Translations under genes and position numbers: made by a program
Source: Amanita rubescens
Lineage: Eukaryota; Basidiomycota; Agaricomycetes; Agaricales; Amanitaceae
Length of the DNA stretch: 64,000 nt
Assembly: GCA_015039365.1 (NCBI GenBank)
Contig: WION01000001.1
Coordinates: 682,001-746,000, forward strand
Reading direction: 5' to 3'
Shown here: in pieces, positions 33,963-46,141 of the stretch
Layout: every line of letters begins with the position of its first letter
How positions within the stretch are numbered: the stretch's first letter is position 1
Notes under the pieces: generated by a model
Databases searched by the model: none
What the model saw: the letters and a program-made list of their open reading frames with translations, nothing else
What the model was told of the DNA's origin: nothing

Positions 33963-36189
33963 ATGGCTCAGATAATAAGCTCACACTTTTCTGTTGGGTT
34001 CCCAATGTGTCCAACAACCCCTTCGCCGTCGGCATCAGAAAAAGTAAGACGGTGGGTCACCTGAAGGATGCGATCAAAAAGGAGAAGGAACTTACGTTTG
34101 GTGCCATCGACGCCGACACCCTCCAACACTGGAAGGTGAGCAAAATCTCCCTGTGCGTGTTGATGACTTACTTAATTTTCGGGAAGCTATCTCCACCCAT
34201 TCCTTCTGCGGAAATCGGCATGAAGCTTAGAGACGTTCAAAGCCCTCAGCGGGTCCCAAGCTGCGACAAATTAAACGTTTTTGACGAATTATCGGAACAT
34301 TTCTCCTCGCCCCCCCCCCCCCCCCCCCCCGGTAAGCACCTCCATATCATTGTGGAAGCTCCGCCTACCCGTAAGTATTCTCGTGATATCTTTATTTTTA
34401 CCTAATTCTGATCCTGTCCGTTGCTCTTTTGTTTCCTCCTTCAATCTTGTCACGATTTCGAATCCAACGACCCACCCATGTTCAATCTGTACCGAATTCA
34501 TCCAACGCCCTGAATATGAATATGTTCTCACGCCAGGCATGAAATCTCCCTCTCCTTATATCCTACCACACATTCTCCTATTCCTGTACATGTTCTCCAC
34601 TATCACATTTTTTCTAAGCTGCCAGTTGTCAAATATCCCACCCAGGCTATCGAGGAGCTCCCTGATTTGGACGTAAGTACTTCGCGATCTCATAGGTGAA
34701 CCGGTGGCCTATTTATTTTGCAGAACATGCGAGATCAGTCCAGCAAGGGATATTCGCCCTTACACCGTCATCTGGTGCGAGAGTTCCTCACTTCAAGCAC
34801 GAACAAGAGAAAAGGCCAGTTATGAATGGACCTCCAGCGGAAAATCATGGGCTCCCTGTTCACCTTCCACCCAGCTTTTTCTCTTTTTCAGCGCACACTT
34901 GCTGACCCCAACATCAACTTGTCCTCCAACGACTATACTAAAGCACATATATATATGTCTGCGTCGGCCGCGCTTTATGAAACGGAATCCCTGCGATATG
35001 ACGAAACTTTGGTCCACTTGGCTGAGGCTATTCAATTTTGTATAACCAAGAGGGCCAACAGTGATAGAACGAGCGCGGATGGCTCTTTCCTGGTTATTAC
35101 TTCCAACTTTCGTGGCGCGATAGCAGGACTTTATAAGTTAAAGAATGAGATCGGAGCGGGTAGTTCTGATCCGACAATTCAGGGATCCTTATTGTATAGG
35201 AAAGCATGGGTCTCAACCGAAGTGTGTTCCATACCTTAACTCTTGCCGCACTCAGCTAATTAACTGAATATCTGCTTTTCAGCTTGACATCATTCTTGTT
35301 GCTGTCCATCATTTAATCTCTCCATCGCAGGACCATGGATGTGTTATCGGGAGTTATCTTTATTGAAAATGTTGTGGTTCAACAATTGACGGACTACGTC
35401 TGGACGGGGGGCAATCCGTACGACGACAAAGAGTTGGAGTCTGTTGCACGCCTCTTTAAGGTACTGTCCGTGGGTCTAGAAAACCTCAAGACGTTCTATC
35501 GCGAGCTGAAGATTGTTAACAATCCCGATTTGCGACGCTTGTTCCCTTTCACCCGTTTCTATCTTGATTCGCTTGGACAGCAAGTTAATTTCGATTACTG
35601 CAAACAACTCAGCACGACGAAAGCTGTTTTTTTAGCAAAAAGGACTTCTGATAATAACCTGCTTATCGTCAAATTTGTCCAGCGGTACAATTCTCACGCG
35701 CATCGTCATGGTTTGGCTCCGCAGCTTCATTACTCGAGTCTGGATGATCCCAATTCGAAGACAATGGGAGCTTTGGATGTGGTGGTGATGGATTATGTGG
35801 GAGAAACAGATCACTACGAGCTGTATTCGAAGGGACTGCTTCCTAACATTTATGAAGGAATGAAGCAAGCTATCCATATCCTTCACTCAGAGTCGATCGT
35901 TTTTGGCGACCTTCGAGTGCCCAACATTGTAATCACCGAGCTTGAACACAAACCAATGCTCGTTGATTTCGATTGGTGTGGAAAAGACGGGATCGACAGA
36001 TATCCTTCGAGTTTGAACGATTTGTCTTCTATTGGTTGGCATGATGGAGCCGTGCAGAATGGCATCATGCGTATGGAACACGATATTAGAGAAAAGATTG
36101 AAATCTTCGGTGCATTTAACGGTGTCACGGCGTTGCTGGTCAATTTCCGCCTTACACAGGTGGTTCTGGCAGGAAAGAGAAAGAAGTGA
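33963..36189 (+). CDS. Crinkler (CRN)-type protein with kinase-like C-terminus, reading frame apparently broken
   Basis: The N-terminal exons match the ubiquitin-like Crinkler header: LFCWVPN, KTVGHLKDAIKKEK, DADTLQHWK, then DELSEHF and KHLHIIVEAPP, with a 21-C run (34310-34330) coding a Pro tract in between. A short exon IEELPDLD, an exon opening NMRDQSSKGYSPLHRHLVRE and a middle domain (about 34900-35230) follow. The C-terminus has VVQQLTDYVWTGGNPYD, VVVMDYVG, SIVFGDLRVPNIV and VDFDWCG, the FGDLR/DFDWCG pattern of basidiomycete Crinkler-linked kinase-like domains; Phe replaces the catalytic-loop His. Breaks: the nearest ATG (33963) is out of frame with the header, and the frame slips between the exon starting about 35283 and the open frame at 35335. 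Crinklers are effector or toxin-like proteins in oomycetes and fungi; secretion and activity here are unknown. Possibly a pseudogene. Confidence 0.6.
34310..34330 (+). repeat. poly-C tract of 21 bases
   Basis: Uninterrupted run of C inside the Crinkler header exon, coding consecutive prolines between the DELSEHF and KHLHIIV blocks. The assembled length keeps both sides in one frame. Such a run is prone to length change and to sequencing error. Confidence 0.9.
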
Positions 36190-36487
36190 GCATGTTAATC
36201 GACGATTGATGTTTTTTTTATCCACGTGTACTACCAGTTTGGGTGTCTTGGTTGCGGATAAAGACATGCGGACGTCGTATGCCTAATCCATCAGGACCCT
36301 TCAATATCGCTCCTGGGAGAATCGACTGTAAGCTCAAGCTCAAGCATGATGCCGGACAAGCTACGTGTATAACAATAAACGGTACTTGGCATACAGAACT
36401 ATCGATAACTCAGGCAGCACAACCTAACGCCGGACTACTTGAACTGGACTACAACCCAAACTAGAAGTTTTCTGTAATCACACCTCA

Positions 36488-38705
36488 TCAGTTGATCGCA
36501 CAAAACTTTGTGGGCAAGATCTTACCCTTTCCATAAAAGAACCTCGTGCCCTTGGCGGTGGAGTACTTGTTAGACATGGTGTGCAATTGCTTGGAGAGAA
36601 CGGCAGGTCCACAGAAGAACTACGTGGCGCAAATTCAGCCGCGTGAAGGCGGTGGAGTAAAAAAGGACTTACCACACCAACGTCAGTCTCCGGGTTTTTG
36701 TCAGCGATAGATTTGAACACGCGATCCCAGTTAGGTCTGCCATAGTGAGTAGGCGCACGCAAAGATGTGACCGCATCCTTTTCGGCACCAACGTCTTGCA
36801 CCTAATATTGCCAATCAATTACGAATGAATATATACAATGCTAGGGAACCCACGATGATGTTGTTCATGTCATCCTCTTTAATCTTGGCAGTAAGATAAA
36901 TATTGATTTCAATCCGGTTTTGTGTGTCCTGTTCTTCGATTGCGTGAAGGAGGGAGTGGAACCATTCAGCGCTACCAAAGTCTCTGATAACCCAGGTGAA
37001 GTAGACCTTTCAACAGCACAGCTCAGACCATTATGTACCAAAGACACAAAACAAACTTACCTTTGAGAGGCGTGTTGGCTTGGAATCGTTGAAATTATTC
37101 ATACGGTACCAGATAGATTTCAAGATGCTAGCGTTATCTATAAGTCAACCATAATCAGAAGCTTGAGACAAGGAAACTCACGAAGCGAATGGTGTAACAC
37201 CAATACCGGCGCCCACCAACAGCACAGTTTCATAGTTCAAAAAGTCCTCGCTAGCACTGCCAAATGGACCATCGACCATGACACGAGGGAGAGTACGGTT
37301 CAGAGCATTGTTAGATCGTCCAACAACCTTTCCGCCAGCTTCGCCTTTGTCCTTAGAGTCAAAATCGCACCCAACGGCTTTGGCGAGTGCAGTAGTAAAG
37401 TCACCAACGACACGGATATGCACCGAAATATAATCTTCTTCAGGCGCGCTGACGTAGCATTATGTTAGTTCCGTAGAGAGGTAGACACATCGAGTACGCG
37501 TACCTAGTCAAGGTAAACGGGTGCCATTGAAAGTACGACACTTCCGGACAGGAGATGAAAATGTACTGTCCAGCTCTAGTAGTCGTCTTCTCCTTCTTGA
37601 TCTGCAGCTCCACAACTTTGGAAGGATGTTGAATGACTTTAGATATATACGTCACATGACGAGACCGAACTTCACGCAGAATGCGCTCCGAGACCCATAT
37701 AATGCCACCACCTATCCAATATTTCTAGACGACATCAATCCCGGTGTAGCGGCAAACAGAATGAATCAACATACCCAGAAAACACCAATACTTTTCCACG
37801 AGCAATATGGTGGCCGATCGGGCTTAATCATACAGAACATCCCATGCAACTGCCAACCGATGAAATAGACGATGAACATGTGGTGCGAATACCAGAAGCG
37901 CTCAAAGTTGGCACGTCGTTTCTTCTCCCTAGCGAAAAAGACGATGATAAACAACGCGGCTGTCATGATCCAACCGGTGACACCAGGTCCCGTAGTGAAA
38001 TTGATGGCGAGGAACGCAGCAATCCGTTGACCGGCCGTCTTCGCATCAGGGTCGACCATGGCGAGCTCGGCAAAGTTGACCATGTGCGCGAGGATGTGTA
38101 TGGTCGTTCCAACGACCATAGACCAACCGGTTGCCTTGTGGAACGTGATGTTCTTGTCGAAGGGTACGAACGAATTGAGAGAGGTGCGACGAAGAAGAGA
38201 GACGAAGTTGCGGCAGACAGGAAACAAAATGAATATGACATCAACGTGAAGCATGAGCGCAGCCGCTCGAGCCGTAGCTGAAATACTATCATTACCGCTG
38301 GGAAACGCTAAGGATTGATTGGCTGGACATACCGAACGTAACGCCAAACGTTTTCCGCGCAATCGTATAATTGTCCGATAATTCGTAGTTGATGAACCCA
38401 AAGCCAAGGACAAGAAGGTGGAGGAGGATCCAAGCAGCGAAGAAGAATTGACGACCGCCCTCATTGATCCTCCAGACGGCGAACTTTTGTCCAAACGAAA
38501 GAGGTTCCTGAGGCCCTTGGCGCGCCGAGGCGGTGGTATCAGAGCGTTGAAGTCCTTGAAGTCTTCTTCTCTCTGATTTGTTACGTTGGAGGTGAGATGG
38601 CTGCGCGCCGGTGGTGGAAGCAAGGTCGGGGTGATATTCCATATTGCGGCTTAGATCACCATCGGAAAAGTCAAGACCGGAGGAGTGATCACGGCGAGGG
38701 GCCAT
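36488..38705 (-). CDS. NADPH oxidase catalytic subunit (Nox, gp91phox family)
   Basis: Transfers electrons from NADPH through FAD and two haems across a membrane to make superoxide, a signal in fungal development. Start 38703-38705 ([17 protein letters not shown]) gives an unusually long polar N-terminus of about 70 residues before the first helix ([18 protein letters not shown]). Then: [40 protein letters not shown] with [10 protein letters not shown] (haem His), [20 protein letters not shown] then LHG, the FAD motif [47 protein letters not shown] (NADPH site), [20 protein letters not shown] and the C-terminal VFFCGP region, ending KFCAIN-stop at 36488. There are no EF hands, so not a NoxC/Nox5 type. 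The extended N-terminus suggests the NoxB subgroup, but I cannot settle A versus B by eye. Confidence 0.9.
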
Positions 38706-39199
38706 TTATGACGAGATAAAAAAACGTCCTGCGTACTGGTGAGGAGGGAAAGAGACCGGCCAGCTGGTCAAGTAAGAAGGGGCGAAGTGGGGGAACCAAG
38801 GGGAAGCAGTGGCAGATTGCAGTGCTTTGAATAATACAAGACCCCTTCAAACGTTCCCATAGCATTGACAGAGTTCCCACTGCCACCGTGCCAAAACTAT
38901 CAGGTGTCTTCATCCTTGTCTGTAGACCTTTTTGTTTTCCCGGCAGCACGTTACTGCGCGCGTTTTAATATGCAAGCTGCGCTCATCTACCTTCAAGTTC
39001 ACAGAAAAGCTCAAGGTCAATCGGATCCGTGCACAGCCTCAGAGATGTCGTTGATCAACGTGAGAACGTGGATGATCTTCATTATTTACATGACAAGTCG
39101 TTGATGTGTAAGTATGTATGTGGATGGATGTAAACTATGCCGTGTGCTTTTGCAAGAAACGAAAACAGAACGAAATAAAACAAGAGTTCAATACAACGC
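38706..39199. other. NOX upstream region
   Basis: About 490 bp between the Nox start and the stop of the next minus-strand gene. No domain or repeat seen. Confidence 0.4.
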
Positions 39200-41415
39200 T
39201 CAGCTTCGAAGCCCAACCGCAGTCTTTGCCAAGGGACTGGTCCGTATGGTTGTCATTATCACAGGCCCATTGCCATGTGAAGGCACTGCCGGAGGTTGCC
39301 TTCTCTTTTTCGGTGCAGGGGGTGGTGGTCGTCTTATCTTCAACTTGCCCACCGCGCCTTCCGACAAGGTAGGTGAGATCGGTGGATGTGACGACGGTGG
39401 AGACTGGTGGACCGCCAACAATTGTTGGGTGTGTTCTGGATCAGAATACTGGTGACGATGGCCGCCATTGAAAGCTTCCGTGTTACCGTTCAGTCCTTTC
39501 CATTTGGAAGACGGCAACGGCGGCACAGGAGGGATGCCTGCGGCCGCAGCTCCTGATGGTAGACTGGCAACGCTTCCGTTACTCATCCGCCGGATGTCGT
39601 CCGCGGGTATCCGGAGAGTGTGATCGATCCGTCCAGTCAAGTTTTCCACGCTCCTGCTCAGCTTCAAGGCCTTTGCCTTCGCCGAAGGAGTTCGTTGCAA
39701 GTGTACCGAGGCCGCGGTGATCACCGTTTCGCCGACGGTTGGGCTTAAGGTAGAAGATGACTCGCTCGTGGGACTCGCTCTCCCTGGATCATTATCGCGC
39801 GATTTCCTGAATTGCAAACACCAATCCCCGCTGAGGCACCTATCTACGAGTCTCTTTGTCGTCGGATTGACGTCTCGTATTCGTGAGTTGCCTAGCAAAG
39901 ATTCAAGTGCACAAACGAGCTGCGATCTTTTATAGGGTATATTCCGAAGCTGAGTTTTCGCTAAGAGGGGGTGAAGGACCCGCAGATAAGTATGTCGCAA
40001 CTATTGAAATGCGTTAATAGAATGCTCAGACAATGTAGGGATTCGCCCATACCGACTCTTTCTCCTCATCGAGATCGACTAATTCCCGCAAAAAGACATC
40101 CACCAACACGCGAAGGTCGTTGGTGTAGAAATATTCTGATGTGCCTGCCGTCGTGAACAGTATGTATAAGATCTTCAAGATCAGATGCTGCATGCAGAGA
40201 TCTTCCGGGGTATGTTCTGAACGAGGCGGTCGTGTTATTTTACAATTGATCATGCATGACGTATGGGAACATACTAGCGCGGTTAAGCATGAAGATCATG
40301 TTCTCCCCAAGGGTTTTACTCGAATTGAGACGTAGCATTAAAACCCTTAGAATACGGTTTTTTGACTCCTTTTCCTGCTGTGTGGCGGCAGGGTTTAGAG
40401 AGGCGACCATGAACTGCTCATTCAGGGCAGCCTACTTCACATCAATCATCTAGTCAATGAGTAATACCGCATTACGACTCACGATAAACTTGATAACGGA
40501 ATAGTTGAACGTCTCATCCTGCATATGTCTTGTCTGCTCCACCAAGTCAAACAAGTAATCAATGAAATTATCATCAAAAACCCCTGAAAGGAAAAAATAT
40601 ATTGGTGTGTGAAGACACTTCAGACGCGTGTTACTTACTTAAATCTGCCAAAGAAAGTTTCTGCACCCTGCACACCTCGTAGAGTATTTTGATGCTTAAA
40701 CTCCGCAGCTTTGCCTCTATAGGTACGGGAACGACAGAGCCTGAGCTAGAACCGCCAGCGGCACCAAAATAGGTATCCTCTACATCGGGATCAATGTCCA
40801 CGAGGACGTGATCCATCAGAAGAGGCAGTAACGGCTGCCAACGCTTCTGGTTGCGTAAGAACGGTGCCCGGCGTTGGCCATAACTTAGGAGGACATGGAA
40901 GAATATGAATTGTGTATGGGGATCTGTAGTCTTTAGCTCAGATGAGCACAGTGCACATGGAACGCCAAAGCGGGCAGCAGCGCACGCACCATTTGAATAT
41001 CGGTCATGATTATACTACACATTCGTTCCGAGTGAAACTGGAACAGTTCAGAATCCAACAACAGGGTACACGCGTGGTCCAACTGCAGCGGCGTCTGGAG
41101 ATATTGTTCTAGAAAGTGGTGTGAGTGGCCTACATGAGGGCAAAGAATGGAACACACCATGATACGCGGCACTAAGCGACAAAAACCTTCTAAGAGCGGA
41201 ATCCAAGATGGACAAAGTAGCGGAGTTGTCTGTAGGCAGTTGCAACGAGTCTTCCAGCTCTACTCCGAAAGATGTGAAATGAATAGCCTCGTTGCCACTT
41301 GACATGAAGCATACGAACCTGACCAGAACTGTTGAGGAGTTTCGATAAGATAGATGATTCCGAGCTCATCCTCCATTGGGAGAGCGGAGATCAAGGACTC
41401 GTTAATGTCTGCCAT
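39200..41415 (-). CDS. LDB17: Ldb17/Dip1/SPIN90-family actin regulator
   Basis: This family (yeast Ldb17, fission yeast Dip1, animal SPIN90) activates the Arp2/3 complex without a mother filament and acts at endocytic actin patches. Start 41413-41415 ([20 protein letters not shown]). Helical repeat exons: [58 protein letters not shown] and [20 protein letters not shown] followed by [20 protein letters not shown], the conserved core. Then [14 protein letters not shown] and an exon with [20 protein letters not shown], followed by a disordered tail with SH3-binding proline motifs ([33 protein letters not shown]), stop at 39200. The combination of DUF2013-type core and proline-rich tail fits Ldb17. 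About eight exons; splice sites not all checked. Confidence 0.8.
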
Positions 41416-41574
41416 GGCAGCGAAGAGCCCATACAGGAGTAGAGGAGAGCAGTGAAAGTGGCGGGGGCACCGCTGTGTGGAGCTGATCGTTGACCCTAAC
41501 CCCAGCGCTCCTCCTCATGCAACTGTCGGCGTTGCGAAAGTTACGTTATTACTAAGATTCCGGCATCCGGCCCG

Positions 41575-42821
41575 CTATGCCCGCTGCTCATCCGCTAAAT
41601 CCACAATCCGAGCCACCAATCGCTTCATCACGTCCGCCTTTTCTTTGCCCTTTGCAATCACCTCTTCATGCGACACAACAGGCGTAACGGGCAGCTCAAC
41701 CCGTTTGCCAGCAAGCTGCGGCGTGATCGGCGTCAACGTGTATGAATCCCGTGGTCTTCGCAAGTACATACCTCAGCTGCGACTTCTTCTTTCATACTTC
41801 GGTACTTGTCTGGTATAACCACAAAATTCGTCACCAAGCTCAGCACCAACACGTTCATCCCTTCTTCGCGTGCTGCCAGGACCTCGGGAATGGTGCTCAT
41901 TCCCACCACGTCCGCGCCCACTGACCTCAGAAATCTTCCCTCCGCCGGTGTTTCGTAGGTTGGGCCGCTAACCCAGGCGTACGTCCCCTCCGCGAGTGCG
42001 TCAGTCGTCCAGAGACAGTTCGTGGGCTGCAAGAAACGCGTATCGCCGTAAGCCGTGAGAGTACGCGTCAGACAAAGGCAGAAACCGCAGATGTGAGGGA
42101 GAGAACTTGGGGTCCGATAAGCGGATTCCTTCCGGACAGATTCGGGAAACCTATATGATCCTGTATCACCACAACTGGTCATGCAGCGTTCGTTTCAATT
42201 GGAAGCCCCATATAACTTTCCCGACGTACTGGTTCCAACCGGGATTTTGGGGTTGACTGAGCCAGAGGCATTTGTAACTGTCAGCGAGGTTAGACGGCTT
42301 TTGTCCAGATTAATTGTCCATGTGGGTGCGCTCACTGATGATGCTCTTCACACCTAAACGTGCCATAACCCGAATCGGATACATGATGGCATGGAAATCA
42401 TGTCCTTCGTAAAAATGGAACTTGTGCGCAATTCAACAATCTCAACTCAATTGGCAGGAACGTAAGACTCACTCTGCCAAGCATGGCCACGACAGGAACA
42501 CCTACACCTTCCCCCATCAGTCCAAACGCTAGTGCACTTTTGTGTCCCGCCACTGATAATGACACCGACGTTAACCACCCCAGATCAACATCGGAAGACA
42601 ATAAACCTACCGGTGCTCTTCGCGAAGCCTGGTAGGGTCTCGTATGGAATCAACACTGTCTCACGTAGGCTTTCCATCAATCCGCTCAGCCCCGATCCAC
42701 ATACGATGCCCACGCGCGGCCCCCTCAATAACTCTGGTAAACGAGGTTCGATAGATTCAATCGTCGCCCCAAACGGCAAATTCGAGCTATGTGCTCCTTG
42801 GTGAGTTGATGGTATCTCCAT
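41575..42821 (-). CDS. PNP1: purine nucleoside phosphorylase
   Basis: Trimeric-type PNP splits inosine and guanosine with phosphate into base plus ribose-1-phosphate in purine salvage. The ATG at 42819-42821 ([18 protein letters not shown]) is preferred over an upstream TTG. Signatures: [18 protein letters not shown] (phosphate loop), [40 protein letters not shown] then [25 protein letters not shown] then [17 protein letters not shown] (purine-binding Glu and Met), [12 protein letters not shown] and a terminal helix ending DEQRA-stop at 41575. Length close to the usual 300-320 residues over about six exons. The middle exons (about 42190-42350, with the active-site Asn loop) are read less clearly. 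It lies 160 bp upstream of LDB17 on the same strand. Confidence 0.88.
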
Positions 42822-44392
42822 TCCCGTCCTGGACTTTAGAATGAAACACAATCTGATGGTATCAGGTGTAGCCTATGAAATGAGTACGAGATGAACGGTA
42901 TAATTCGGCGCTGTCAGATGTCCGTCGTTTAGTCTGTAACGTGGTATAGCAACTATCACTAGAGATTAATTGGTTGAAAGGACAAGAGGGGTAACTGACC
43001 GTATTGAATGGGTGGACGCAAGAGTCGTACCGGCAATTCCCATCTATTATCTAATCTGATACTTCCGTATTGCTTACGTGTACACCGTCCTAACCGTTCT
43101 CGTCTTGTGTCTCGAGGATCTGTTGCCTTAAACGTACCTTCTGACGTTCATTTCGCTTACCCCCTCTATTGCAAAGGAATGATATCAATGCAGTTTTTTA
43201 CATTCTTGACAGATCTCCGATTCTCCATGGACCTCCCAAACATAACCACGATTGAACAAGGCGAATAACGACTATTCTGACATCGAGTGGGACTCGATTC
43301 AATAAGTCTCCAGGACGTAAGTTATTCTCCAGGGGTTATGACGGTCGTTAGTTTGAGAGTATTAAACAGTAATTAATAACATAGGCACTTGACGTGATAT
43401 TCGGTAGTACTAACCTTTGTGCCAGATCTGGTGGGATCTGAACTCGAGCGCTGGGAAATAACCCTATTACGCCGAAGTTACTAACCTCTTTACGAAACTC
43501 AATACTTAGGGTCGAATAAAGTTAGTTTTCATGTCGGGCGAACTTCCGAAAAGGTAAATAGCCGCTGTAACCACGATTTGTACAGCGACTTAATATTCGG
43601 TCGTCATACATTTCTGACCTGGTGTGGGATGTAGTCAAGCTATGGGCAGCTGTATACCGTAGGAGAAAACGGCAGAGCTATCGGCTATGTCAAAGTTGTA
43701 GGTCCCTCCTACTAATCTTCGGACTCCCATACCGACTCATCGGTTCAAAGTCAAATTCTCACCTTCATTTGATTTTTCTGCCAGATGGAACCATTGCTTT
43801 GTTATTTCCAAATTGAACTTGGATCCTGGACTCTTCGGACGTTGGTATGCCACTACCTGTGCTCGTCTCCTTTCGATTGTGGCAGATGGACTAGTAGTAG
43901 TAGTCAACGACTTGCGTTTAAGGTTCCAATTCATGGTTCAGTTAAATTTTCTCGCGCGAGGCGAACAGCTGTGATTAGAATGTAATCTAATCACCGATTA
44001 GATAGACATCAGATTTAGGCTCGTCAATCATAATGGTAGCTTTGCATGCTGGCCTCTATATACGTAGTGCCACGGTAGAACTCCGAGTCAAAGTTTGATC
44101 AGCCCGAGTCGTATCAATCCAGTTCTCAGTTTTCTTATCGCCTGTAGGAGCTGAATTCCTCGTGCTGCAACTGGGACTGATGATCTTGCAATCGGCACTG
44201 ACCACGGCTAATTGAGTTAAGAATAGGCCTGTAATAGTATCAAAACAGTCGTAGTCCGTAAAAGCATGCTATGTACCCAGTATGATAAATACATAAAATG
44301 TAAGAAGCGTATAGCACATGTTATTGTAATTAACTGTCGTCCTGGTGGCGATATCACAGATAGTGTACCCATTACATAATTATCTAACCTAT
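42822..44392. other. 1.57-kb AT-rich region without a recognisable gene
   Basis: Only short ORFs (64-86 codons) on both strands, no domain, no obvious terminal repeats. It lies between the PNP start and the stop of the Zn2Cys6 gene, so it also holds the PNP promoter. Possibly decayed mobile DNA, but I cannot show it. Confidence 0.4.
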
Positions 44393-46141
44393 TTATTTAT
44401 AAATTGTCAAGGCAGGAGCCATCTGAGGAACCGTCCAGTATTGTGGAGGCTGCGGGGTAGAGGTAGAGGCGGGTGCAGACTGTGAACAAGCAGCGTCAAG
44501 GCCACCGTACAAGAAATCATTCCCATTCTCTAATCTTCGCCGTTGCCTTTGCCTAGGTGAATCATCATCATTGATCGAATTTTGTAATCGTGTGCCATGC
44601 GGCTGCTGGTCAACGCGCAGATTTTGCTTTTGGTCGGGAAAGTGGACATCTGATGTCTGTTGTCCTAATGCGGATGCAGTATCTGATGCATGCGGTTGCC
44701 CAGCAGCTATCGCGAGGAGTATTTCGCCGACTTTATCTTGCCACTCATTCGATGGGCTAGACGGTCTAAGTAACTGGGCGTCTTTGCAACGAACGATACT
44801 CACTGCATCGAAGTTAAATCAATCTTTGGACTGTCCGGTTTATTGCCACCATCGCCGTCCGAGTCGTTAGACAATGTTAAATGACTGAAACGCGTCTTGG
44901 ACCCTGAGTTGCTGCCATTCCCGCGTTTACGACCCTTTGCACCGTAGGGCGAGTTATCGACACGATTGATGATTTCCTTGGCCAAGGGATCCTGGAAATT
45001 CAGGTTTGCATGTCAGTAAACCTGCTGCCAACGTGCGTGAATTCACGTCGTGATGAAATTTCAAATAACGTTCCGTGATTCAATTTAATCGGATCCCGTA
45101 GGGATGGGGGTGATGTAGCATACCGCCGGCAGTTCAGCGGAGAGCGGGCCGGATAAACTCACCTGTGCAAGGTCTCTCAACAGGGTCTGAGCCCGGCTAT
45201 CGTTCGACGAAATGAGAATACCCAGTAAAGCCTCGGTTTGGTGTAACCTGGCCTCAATGGCATCAATATAGCCTTTCGGCGGTCCGCGTTTGCGTGATGG
45301 GCCTAGAAATGTACAAGCTATTTTCGGGCGTGTCAGTCGGTTACTCAACCCAATACAATAAACAGCCAAGAGTTGCCAATAAAAGCCACATAAACGACAC
45401 AACAAAAAGGCCTTCATGGGGGCGAGTGTAAAGATAAAGGAACGCAATAGACAAAATTTACAAAAGTTGAGAATAATATAATAACTCACGGACTGAGAGC
45501 ATAACGCAGCTCTTGCATGCTTCGCCAGGGTCACTACGTTCGCATTTGCATTTGGACTTGCGACACTGATCACAAGCTGTGAGGTGCCAGGGTCAGGAAC
45601 ATGTGGAGTCGAGTTGAAGTGACAGCCAACCTTTGGAGCTGCGGCGCCTCACAGCCTTCTCTGCTCCCGACGATGATGCCGAACATGAAACATCGGTCAG
45701 GGAGGACGAGTCACGACCTGGCATCGGAATTTCCGCGAAGTCGACATCGACATCGTCGTAGTCGTCGAAGTACTGAAAGGGCTGAGACGCAGAGTCCAAG
45801 TCGTATCTTGCATACCCATCAACATGGCCAGATACGCTCGGGGGACTGTAGCCAGTTAAATTATTAGGATGATTCGGCCAAGTCGGCACGAAACTATGAG
45901 AGGCGTTTGAACCAAAGCGGTAGGCCTGGATAGATTGCTGTGAGATAGAAGAAGCTAGATGGTCGGCGGACTTCAACCCTTGGAACGACGAGTGCTGCTG
46001 ATGGAATCCGAATGGATATTGCAACGACGAGGGGGCTGGCGACAGATCAGGAGAAGCCGAGTCCTCGGTCTTGACAAGAACCTGATGGTCAGCCTGGGTA
46101 TAGTCGAGGATAGCTTGTCGAGACTCGAAGTAGGTCCTCAT
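44393..46141 (-). CDS. Zn(II)2Cys6 fungal transcription factor
   Basis: Start 46139-46141 (MRTYFESRQAILDYTQADHQ). A disordered Ser/Pro-rich N-terminus of about 180 residues precedes the DNA-binding domain: AVRRRSSK joined by an intron to CDQCRKSKCKC, ERSDPGEACKSC and, in the next exon, CTFLGPSRKRGPPKG. That gives six cysteines in zinc-cluster spacing plus a basic linker. GYIDAIEARLHQTEALLGIL is the dimerisation-type helix typical of an Agaricomycete subgroup. After this come DPLAKEIINRVDNSPYG, GAKGRKRG and a Ser/Gln-rich tail ending PPQYWTVPQMAPALTIYK-stop. There is no fungal-specific middle homology domain (Fungal_trans). About 470 residues. Target genes cannot be inferred; neighbours are not an obvious pathway cluster. 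Confidence 0.85.

Noticed and set aside
42822..44392. Possible decayed transposon
   Set aside because: Low coding content and AT-richness only; no terminal repeats, transposase or reverse transcriptase fragments seen.
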